Source: Omnitrophica bacterium RIFOXYB12_FULL_50_7 (GTDB taxonomy: Bacteria > Omnitrophota > Omnitrophia > Omnitrophales > Aquincolibacteriaceae). Taken from it: 18,907 nt of DNA. Position numbers and translations under genes: made by a program. The DNA is taken from positions 1 to 18,907 of the forward strand of contig MHFU01000143.1 in the NCBI GenBank assembly GCA_001804345.1, written 5' to 3'. The notes below the pieces were generated by a model, which saw nothing but the letters and a program-made list of their open reading frames with translations, made no database searches and was not told where the DNA came from. Each line of letters opens with the position of its first letter. Position 1 is the first letter of the stretch. This document shows, piece by piece, positions 13,601-18,907 of the stretch.

Positions 13601-15322
13601 GGTTTCCGTCGCCGCATTCCGGTGCGTAACCGTATATTTTGCGATATTATCCGCAAGATATTCCACTGCCGTCACCGAACCGTTCAAAGTTAGCTGTTCT
13701 CCTGTCGCTGGATCAAAAACAAAGGATTGGCTGAGGTCAACATCACCATTCCCAACTGCGGAAATTCCCACCGTAATGATTGCCCGGTCCGTTGATGTCT
13801 TATAGGCATCGATCTTGGCGTCCCTGCCACTTCCGCTCGATCCCCCTGCGGCCTGGCTAGCATGGTATTCGATCATCACGTTTGTACTCGCAAGATAATC
13901 AGCACCATGCGAGGCATCATAGACCGTTACCGTGAAATGGTTGCTATACGAATTGTATTCAGGAATGATCAAATACCCCGCTTTAAGAACCGCGTTCCCC
14001 TGGGTAATCATCCTCAACGGAGCCGTATAACCCATAAGGGTTTGATGGTCCACTGTGTAAACGGTTCCCAGTTCAGTGCCATTGCTAAAGCTTTTTTGGA
14101 GGTCCATCATCTCAACATTGCCGTTTTCCAGAAAGACAACTCTGTCGGGAATCGCCGAAAGACCCGTTTCTTGTTCGGTGTCCATTCTCCTGACAACGAA
14201 CCATTCCACCGCAGGCGATGCATAGCTGTTCTTTCCTCCAAAGCAAACAAGATCGCCTTGCGGTGAAACATCCATCAAGGTGTAGCTGTCATTTTCTTCG
14301 AAGAGCGCAAAATGCGGCGGCTTCAACTCGCGGGTTATGCCCGTGCGAAAGTCCTTGATCATCAACCGAACATAATTTTTATGGTCGGCCCCCACATAAG
14401 TCTCCGTCCCAAATGCATAATTCGCATTTGAGGCTGCCGGAGACCAGGTAATAACTCTGGGCATGTCTTCAAGGTTTGTAGTAAACATCCGGACTTGAAG
14501 AGCACCCGAGAGAGCGGAAACCTTTCTTCCCTCAGCAACAACGCATATATCTTTGACCTTGGAAAAATTGACTTGAGGCATCATTTGTTTCAAAGTCGCC
14601 ATTGAGACCTTATACAATTTCCCGGTCGTATTAACACCATCAAGCAAAATAGTTCCTCTTTTCCCGGCAACATCCAGAAATTGAACAGTCAATTGCGCGG
14701 TCCCGTTTGTTGTCGCAATCCATAACCCGAAATAGGCCGAGGCGCTAAAATCCTGAGTTTCAGCAACCTCTGGCGTTCCCAGATCATCAAAAGAGCTGTA
14801 ACCTGCAACCCAGGAAGAAGCTCCGCTCATGGCGTAATTAATCTGATAAGCAGAATTGCCGGTTCGCACCAAGGAGGCTAACGCGCCACTAACGCTGTCC
14901 GCGGGACCGCTGGTGATCGCTATCAGATTATGGATTCCAGAAATCTCGCTTTCATAATCCACGCTGGAAAAAGAAGCTAGCGATGTATCGCTGGCAGCAG
15001 GAAGCGCATCTGTATGCGTGCTTGCGGTGCTCGGCGATAAAGGATTGGTATTTTGAACTGCCGCACCCGAAGGAATTGCCTCCCCCGAACTTGCAGCCAA
15101 ACTATCCACGGCTGCAGGATCATAGCTCACGACGGGAACAAAGTGGGCCTGTTCATTTTGAATAACTTCCGGCATGGTCGCAAAAGAAGCAGGCATAGTG
15201 ATCCCGCTAAAAATAAAAAAAGCGATTGCAATAATTGCAACCGCTTTGCGCCGTAGGCCGTAATTTTGGCCGCGATGATTCGCTCTTAATTTCAAATTCC
15301 AGATTTCGTTGAGGTTCGCCAT
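10613..15322 (-). CDS. Giant exported modular protein, beta-propeller-like, function unknown
   Basis: The 1569-residue protein has a long N-terminal signal peptide: basic region at 12-26, hydrophobic core at 27-40, likely cleavage after A-S-F-A (45-48). Residues about 60-120 are low-complexity Ala/Ser/Pro. Residues about 130-285 look like a beta-sandwich, possibly carbohydrate-binding-like. From about 290 there are seven modules, each opening with a variant of P-x-G-W-T-R-A-x-S-N-x-N-Y-A-F (near 293, 590, 770, 1081, 1223, 1350, 1480). Within modules, V-M-D-L-x-T-G strands and D-V-S-P-D-G-T-T-V-I-Y-G turns recall WD40-like/PD40 propeller blades. A Gly/Ser linker is at 491-499. No C-terminal anchor, membrane span or catalytic motif was found. 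A strong GGAGGTG ribosome site precedes the ATG. No named family is recognised; adhesion or glycan binding is only a guess. Confidence 0.8.
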   Translation of the reverse strand: MANLNEIWNLKLRANHRGQNYGLRRKAVAIIAIAFFIFSGITMPASFATMPEVIQNEQAHFVPVVSYDPAAVDSLAASSGEAIPSGAAVQNTNPLSPSTASTHTDALPAASDTSLASFSSVDYESEISGIHNLIAITSGPADSVSGALASLVRTGNSAYQINYAMSGASSWVAGYSSFDDLGTPEVAETQDFSASAYFGLWIATTNGTAQLTVQFLDVAGKRGTILLDGVNTTGKLYKVSMATLKQMMPQVNFSKVKDICVVAEGRKVSALSGALQVRMFTTNLEDMPRVITWSPAASNANYAFGTETYVGADHKNYVRLMIKDFRTGITRELKPPHFALFEENDSYTLMDVSPQGDLVCFGGKNSYASPAVEWFVVRRMDTEQETGLSAIPDRVVFLENGNVEMMDLQKSFSNGTELGTVYTVDHQTLMGYTAPLRMITQGNAVLKAGYLIIPEYNSYSNHFTVTVYDASHGADYLASTNVMIEYHASQAAGGSSGSGRDAKIDAYKTSTDRAIITVGISAVGNGDVDLSQSFVFDPATGEQLTLNGSVTAVEYLADNIAKYTVTHRNAATETVFVDLATLKITQPPVPEGWVRVPSLSNRAYQREGDLVRVMDLLTGTVSNKPTSQNTENTPELYRYGFQYAMTPEGLKEIYWIRDDDLSLGVYDPVSMTWFADYPVNGFVPNPSLVSSDGKYLAVLHNSDRDITVVSLYGSPSAHTVVLPPLIAAAYPTVHFINSRQLHVTYHDGSDRLFLVTIQPDGSLKMTPIVPEGWTRAASNENYAFKMTYHEEPQPSLPGRGVLQVMDLRNGQITTVSLYGNDHLQIWNHYDISSDDVPGGAVLFYEIAMPVSGGSNAAIGYDNIVVAQRLNNPDQYGFMSQRVMQPGSTLHSIEFDSQGRASVKISNSFDDGTTMEYVYLLNLSSLKVEEALTKLIKQGSRFAIDAASGFAVYLMPKGEGNRSVLYDVSQGTDQMRAEAWFEFNSSREMHRISFVDINQMSDDPRVETLTISLSLTGNDGSIEDTVVGNIMSLPSIVFDSWEIESLRHSGNVIVYQFKNALGETKWTAVEIPSFQEVPLPVPVGWTRAASHSSYAYQVKKNVPDSIHDQLWVKDLGTGGERLVEQIFTYRNGDRFTENIDVHPEGRVVAYEVRSTIAGQKMLKIASLQSGYVSGVILHERANILSIEFSGNIVRVSVTADAGKAAGVYEFDIATGSTLFLPNVPAGWTRAVSNVNYAFKVEGMALKLKDLMTGTEIIVASGHTGGYPAYVDSVYDVSPDGTTVIYGINHSTIYGTYTYLQRISDPSQKRVVNGNLNSIRFEENGKVAVVNVQRSSVADVRIDVATLQYHVPQSWTRAASNANFGYKFQYDGLGGKLWVMNLSTGQATEITSVYGGGAYPVRFQAVVDISPDGTTVIYGTTQPVYGTKILVQRIASPSQKLTLQGILVGVSFNGNIVELTKMGGTKQWVDIGSLKIAPRPIPAGWKAVPFMPNMAYQTITGNSVRVMDLMTGVISEKPSSQNSSNFLTKRQGLYYVMISTGLKEIYSIKIGQRSYLQSYDPRTKKWTSYKA

Positions 15323-15411
15323 GATGCACCTCCAAAGTTTTGGTTAAAAACTTTTTAAAAATCTAAGAAAGAACGTTAAAAACATTTATCTAATACAGCA
15401 CATTAACACAT

Positions 15412-15427
15412 TTTAATAATATGTCAA
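15412..15427 (-). promoter_or_regulatory. Weak candidate promoter for the giant protein gene
   Basis: A perfect TTGACA occurs at 15427-15422 on the minus strand in an AT-rich 174-base gap between truA and the giant gene. The best -10 at proper spacing (TAATGT near 15405-15400) is poor, so the assignment is tentative. The gap suggests a transcription unit separate from truA. No other structure was noted here. Confidence 0.35.
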
Positions 15428-15496
15428 TCAAGATTATTAATATTTTTTAATTATTTTAATTGAGGGCATCACGGATAACGAGGAATTGAAACGAAA

Positions 15497-16240
15497 CTAG
15501 TACGCAACCCTAATCAGGGTAAGGCCTTCGGAAGGGGCTGTTATACCGGCAAGGCGCCGGTCCTTAGCCTTGAGAATAGCGGCAATATCTTCGGTCTTTC
15601 GCTTCCCTCTCCCAACCTCCAGAAGCGTTCCGACTATGTTTCGGATCATGTGGTAAAGGAATCCATCTGCTTCCACGTGCATGAGAATGAGATGCCCTTG
15701 TCTCTTGATCTGAAAGCATTTGATCGTCCGGACGCAAGAGCTCCCCTTTTTCATGGCAGATACGGAAGTAAAGGACCGGAAATCATGTTTACCGGGAAAT
15801 GCCTTGGCGGCTCGCCGCATCCTCGTAATGTTTAAATGATAGGGGACATGAAACGCACGGCCCGCAATAAGGGGAGAGCGACAAGGATGATTCCAGACAC
15901 GGTATTCATAGACCTTGGAACGGACGCTATAGCGGGCGTGAAAATTGGGCGCGACTTCCTGGATTTCTTTCACGACCACCGGCGGCGGTAAAAGTGCGTT
16001 GAGGCCTTTTTGAATCTGCCACAGCTGGTGAGCACTCGAAGTCTTGAAGTTGACCACCTGGCCCTCGGCATGAACGCCGGCATCCGTGCGGCCGCTCGCG
16101 GCGGCGATCTTCATCTTGCGGTCAAAAAATCCGGAAAGGGCCTTCTCAAGAACTTCCTGGATAGTCGGCTTCCCTGGCTGGCGCTGAAAACCAAAGAACG
16201 TTGAACCGTCATATTCGAGGACGAGTTTGATGTTCCGCAT
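15497..16240 (-). CDS. truA: tRNA pseudouridine(38-40) synthase
   Basis: TruA converts uridines 38-40 of the tRNA anticodon arm to pseudouridine. The catalytic Asp53 is in S-G-R-T-D-A-G-V-H-A (49-58). The N-terminal L-V-L-E-Y-D-G-S-x-F-x-G-F-Q-R-Q block and the C-terminal F-L-Y-H-M-I-R-N-I-V-G-T-L-L-E-V-G-R-G block are typical. The 247-residue length is normal and no residue is missing. It lies 37 bases after the GTPase gene and is likely the last gene of the mutase operon. AGGA lies about 11 bases before the ATG. Confidence 0.96.
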   Translation of the reverse strand: MRNIKLVLEYDGSTFFGFQRQPGKPTIQEVLEKALSGFFDRKMKIAAASGRTDAGVHAEGQVVNFKTSSAHQLWQIQKGLNALLPPPVVVKEIQEVAPNFHARYSVRSKVYEYRVWNHPCRSPLIAGRAFHVPYHLNITRMRRAAKAFPGKHDFRSFTSVSAMKKGSSCVRTIKCFQIKRQGHLILMHVEADGFLYHMIRNIVGTLLEVGRGKRKTEDIAAILKAKDRRLAGITAPSEGLTLIRVAY

Positions 16241-16277
16241 ATTGGACCAAGTCCTGTGTCTTCGTTAAAGAGCTATC

Positions 16278-17297
16278 TTACTCACGAGTCGTGATGTGTT
16301 TGCTAATGATGTCGGAGATTTCGTAGGGGCTTCTTTGATGGCGGAGGATCTTCGCTAATAGATCGTTAATGATCTCATTTTTACCGGCATCAAGCACATC
16401 CTCAACGCGCACGCGGAAATGTTCGTGTAAAATATCCATCACTTCTTTCCGAAAACGCTTTTTAAGACGTTCGTCGAAAAGGCCGGAACTCACAAGGAAT
16501 TCACGGTGACCTTCGACGGCATTCCAAAGCTCCGGGATCCCTTCTCCCGTAACGGCATTCGTTTTCACTATCGCGGGCCGCCATCCGCTCACCTTGTCAA
16601 CCGGAGTGGAGGAAATAACATCATTTTCATCATGATCCATGCTCAGCTTATCACTCAAGCTAAGCATGGATTCGATTTCGGAAACGAGCCTGTCGCCGCC
16701 TTCGTGATCCGTCTTATTCACAACGAAAATATCGCAAATTTCCAGAATACCGGCTTTGAGTGTTTGGATCTCATCGCCCATGCCGGGGACCATTACGCCC
16801 AGCGTCGCGTGGGCCGTACTATGGACATCGATCTCATTTTGTCCCACACCGACTGTTTCGATAAAAATATATTCGCAGCCAAACACATCGAGTATCGTAA
16901 TCATATCCTTGGTTGCACGAGCCATCCCTCCTTGCTGCCCTCGAGTGGCCATGCTCCGGATGAACACCTTTTCGCTCGTAACATTATCCCTCATTCGGAT
17001 GCGGTCCCCCAGCAAGGCTCCTCCGGAAAAAGAGCTTGTGGGATCCACGGCGATCACACCAATACGCGCCCCCTTATCAGCGAGAAATTTCACGATTTTG
17101 TTCACCAACGAACTTTTCCCAGAACCGGGGGCACCGGTCACACCAACCACATAGGCATAACCCGCATCCTTGAAAATCTTCGAGGAAACTTCCTTGGCTG
17201 CCACCATATCGTTTTCCACGAGGGTCATGAGCCTTGCCACGGCGCGTCGTTCGCCTTGTTTCATTTGCTGGATAAGCGTATCAATGGCCATCGCCAT
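16278..17297 (-). CDS. meaB: MeaB/ArgK-type G3E GTPase, mutase chaperone
   Basis: These GTPases guard adenosylcobalamin mutases, gating cofactor loading and removal of damaged cofactor (family knowledge). The Walker A loop G-A-P-G-S-G-K-S-S is at 55-63. D-P-T-S-S-F-S-G-G-A-L-L-G-D-R follows at 85-99, then E-T-V-G-V-G-Q-N-E at 147-155, and the guanine-specific N-K-T-D at 194-197. The frame opens at a GTG (17303), but AAGG (17309-17306) is spaced eight bases from the ATG at 17297 and only two from the GTG, so the ATG is preferred (339 residues). It follows the B12-binding subunit, and the adjacent mutase genes make a mutase chaperone far more likely than any arginine-transport role implied by the old name ArgK. 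Confidence 0.94.
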   Translation of the reverse strand: MAMAIDTLIQQMKQGERRAVARLMTLVENDMVAAKEVSSKIFKDAGYAYVVGVTGAPGSGKSSLVNKIVKFLADKGARIGVIAVDPTSSFSGGALLGDRIRMRDNVTSEKVFIRSMATRGQQGGMARATKDMITILDVFGCEYIFIETVGVGQNEIDVHSTAHATLGVMVPGMGDEIQTLKAGILEICDIFVVNKTDHEGGDRLVSEIESMLSLSDKLSMDHDENDVISSTPVDKVSGWRPAIVKTNAVTGEGIPELWNAVEGHREFLVSSGLFDERLKKRFRKEVMDILHEHFRVRVEDVLDAGKNEIINDLLAKILRHQRSPYEISDIISKHITTRE

Positions 17298-17327
17298 ATT
17301 CACAACCTTGATTTTTGGAAATACAGC

Positions 17328-17729
17328 TCACCGTTTCAAATGATTTCGGATATAACTCACGATAGCCCGCAGTTCTGTGCCAGGTCCGTGAAATCCCTCG
17401 AAACCGAGTGCTTTTAATTCGAGAATATCCTCATCGGGGATCACGCCCCCGACACACACGAGCACATCATTTATATTTTCTTCCTTGAGTATGCGCATGA
17501 TCTCCGGGAAAAGCGTATTATGAGCTCCCGAGAGTATCGAGAGACATAGGGCATCCGGGTTTTCCTGGATAACGATTTCGACAATCTGGGCCGGAGTCTG
17601 ATGCAGGCCAGTATAAATAACCTCCATGCCCGCATCGCGCAGCGCTCGCGCTATAACCTTCGCGCCACGATCATGTCCATCAAGCCCGGGTTTTGCGACA
17701 ACCACGCGGATCTTTTTTTCTTTGTCCAT
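17328..17729 (-). CDS. Cobalamin-binding small subunit of an acyl-CoA mutase
   Basis: The 133-residue protein is a stand-alone B12-binding domain like that at the C-terminus of methylmalonyl-CoA mutase and the small subunit of isobutyryl-CoA mutase. The D-x-H-x-x-G motif is Asp17, His19, Gly22; His19 should replace the dimethylbenzimidazole ligand of cobalt. The S-I-L-S-G-A-H loop and a V-G-G-V-I-P segment complete the nucleotide-loop pocket. It begins 14 bases after the large subunit gene with a GAGG-type ribosome site. Separate large and small subunits occur in isobutyryl-CoA and 2-hydroxyisobutyryl-CoA mutases and in some split methylmalonyl-CoA mutases. Confidence 0.93.
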   Translation of the reverse strand: MDKEKKIRVVVAKPGLDGHDRGAKVIARALRDAGMEVIYTGLHQTPAQIVEIVIQENPDALCLSILSGAHNTLFPEIMRILKEENINDVLVCVGGVIPDEDILELKALGFEGFHGPGTELRAIVSYIRNHLKR

Positions 17730-17743
17730 TTTCCCTCACCTCT

Positions 17744-18907
17744 TCAGAATTCCGTGGATTCCTCGTACTTGCCAAATACGTCTTTCAACACGTCGATGAT
17801 CTCGCCAACAGACGCCTGCGTTTTCACGGCTTCCAGGATAGAGGGTAACAGATTTCCGGTTCCCTTTGCGATCTCTCGAACGCTTTCGAGGGCAGCTTCC
17901 ACTTTCACGTTGTCGCGAGTTCTTTTCAGTCGTTGCAACTTCTCGATCTGTTTCCTTGCAATATCTTCACCGATTTTCAGAGTTTCTATTTTCTCATGGC
18001 AGCTGGAACGTTGCCAATTAACTCCAACGATGATCTGCTCTTTGTTTTCGACCGCCCGCTGGTATTCATAAGCGGACCGCGCAATTTCATTTTGGAAGAA
18101 ATTCTTGCGGATCGCAGGGATAACACCTCCAAGCTCCTCGATCTTTTTGAAGTATTTTTCGGCTTCTTCTTCCATCTTGTTCGTAAGCCATTCCACGTAA
18201 TAAGAACCGCCGAGCGGATCGGCCGTTGCGGCCACCCCGGATTCTTGGGCGATAATTTGTTGGGTTCGCAAGGCTATGGTAACAGCTTTTTCTGATGGCA
18301 GGGCGAGCGCCTCATCCATGCTATTCGTGTGCAAGGATTGTGTTCCGCCAAGTACCGCCGCGAGAGCTTGAAGTGTGACCCTTACAATATTATTCTCCGG
18401 TTCTTGCGCCTGCAAACTAACGCCTGCCGTTTGCGTATGAAAACGCAGCTTCCAGGATTCGGGCTTCTTGGCTCCGTATTTTTCCTTCATAGATCGTGCC
18501 CAGATACGCCGGGCAGCCCTGTATTTGGCTATTTCTTCGAAAAAATCGTTATGCGCATTGAAGAAAAATGACAGCCGCGGCGCGAAGGCGTCGATATCCA
18601 GGTTCCTCGCCATTGCTGCTTCGACGTAAGCAAACCCGTCAGCAAGCGTGAACGCGAGCTCCTGAACGGCGGTGGATCCCGCTTCCCTTATATGGTAACC
18701 ACTAATGGAAATCGTGTTCCATTTCGGGACATGTTTCTCGCAAAATTCAATCGTGTCCATAATGAGCCGCATGGAGGGTTCCGGCGGGAAGATCCATGAC
18801 TTTTGTGCAATAAACTCCTTGAGAATGTCATTTTGGATCGTTCCCGTGAGCTTCTCGGGTAAAACGCCTTGTTTCTCGCCGACGGCAATATACATAGCGA
18901 GAAGGAT
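17744..18907 (-). CDS. Acyl-CoA mutase large subunit (methylmalonyl/isobutyryl-CoA mutase family), 5' end outside window
   Basis: The frame is open to the right edge, so the N-terminal part is missing; 387 residues are visible. The ATG at 18895 is internal. The family blocks are clear: I-S-I-S-G-Y-H-I-R-E-A-G with catalytic His72 (window numbering), A-P-R-L-S-F-F-F-N-A-H-N-D, R-F-H-T-Q-T-A-G and L-G-G-T-Q-S-L-H-T-N. The C-terminus ends without a B12-binding domain, which is encoded next door. At the position 37 residues before the catalytic His, where methylmalonyl-CoA mutase has its substrate-carboxylate Arg, this protein has Gln35 (in E-F-I-A-Q-K). That fits isobutyryl- or hydroxyisobutyryl-CoA mutases better. 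The second specificity residue (Tyr89 in the Propionibacterium enzyme) lies outside the window. Confidence 0.92.
   Translation of the reverse strand: MLLAMYIAVGEKQGVLPEKLTGTIQNDILKEFIAQKSWIFPPEPSMRLIMDTIEFCEKHVPKWNTISISGYHIREAGSTAVQELAFTLADGFAYVEAAMARNLDIDAFAPRLSFFFNAHNDFFEEIAKYRAARRIWARSMKEKYGAKKPESWKLRFHTQTAGVSLQAQEPENNIVRVTLQALAAVLGGTQSLHTNSMDEALALPSEKAVTIALRTQQIIAQESGVAATADPLGGSYYVEWLTNKMEEEAEKYFKKIEELGGVIPAIRKNFFQNEIARSAYEYQRAVENKEQIIVGVNWQRSSCHEKIETLKIGEDIARKQIEKLQRLKRTRDNVKVEAALESVREIAKGTGNLLPSILEAVKTQASVGEIIDVLKDVFGKYEESTEF

Noticed and set aside
17298..17303. GTG at 17303 as the start of the MeaB-type gene
   Set aside because: The AAGG site is only two bases from the GTG but eight from the ATG at 17297.
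16506..17417. 303-codon plus-strand open frame opposite the MeaB-type gene
   Set aside because: Antisense shadow of a gene with clear GTPase motifs.

Overview
This is a chromosomal window from a bacterium of roughly balanced base composition. Its genes are ordinary housekeeping and biosynthesis genes, with one very large secreted protein of unknown role and many short palindromic repeats between genes. The AsmA-like protein, the lipoprotein and the N-terminal export signal on the giant protein point to a Gram-negative cell plan. The repeats and the large modular secreted protein recall uncultured lineages such as Omnitrophota or other PVC-adjacent phyla. That placement is an impression from memory, not something the window proves. 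No phage, insertion sequence, CRISPR array, tRNA or rRNA was seen.

Layout, left to right; all genes are on the minus strand except rnc. Positions 1-5532 hold an arginine operon transcribed argC, argJ, argB, argD, argF; argF runs off the left edge. These genes cover the acetylated route from N-acetylglutamate to ornithine and then citrulline. A perfect-consensus sigma70-type promoter lies upstream of argC. Palindromic repeats sit in the argC leader and in the argC-argJ, argJ-argB and argB-argD gaps. The divergent gene rnc (RNase III, 5865-6590) has a promoter that predicts a leaderless mRNA. A 23-bp palindrome separates rnc from the convergent AsmA-like gene (6647-9130), which is preceded by a 58-codon lipoprotein gene. 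Next come rpsI and rplM (9460-10292) with a strong promoter and a structured leader.

Positions 10613-15322 encode a 1569-residue exported protein built from seven modules of unequal length with beta-propeller-like motifs. Its last module copies the first part of module 2. On the right are truA, a MeaB/ArgK-type GTPase gene, a small cobalamin-binding mutase subunit and the large catalytic mutase subunit, which runs off the right edge. Together these look like one operon for an adenosylcobalamin-dependent acyl-CoA mutase and its GTPase chaperone. A glutamine replaces the arginine that methylmalonyl-CoA mutase uses to hold the substrate carboxylate, so the substrate may be isobutyryl-CoA or a relative.

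I did not find a clearly new defence or mobile system. The most interesting points are the repeats that form the start regions of argB and argD, the modular giant protein, the mutase specificity residue and the predicted leaderless rnc transcript.
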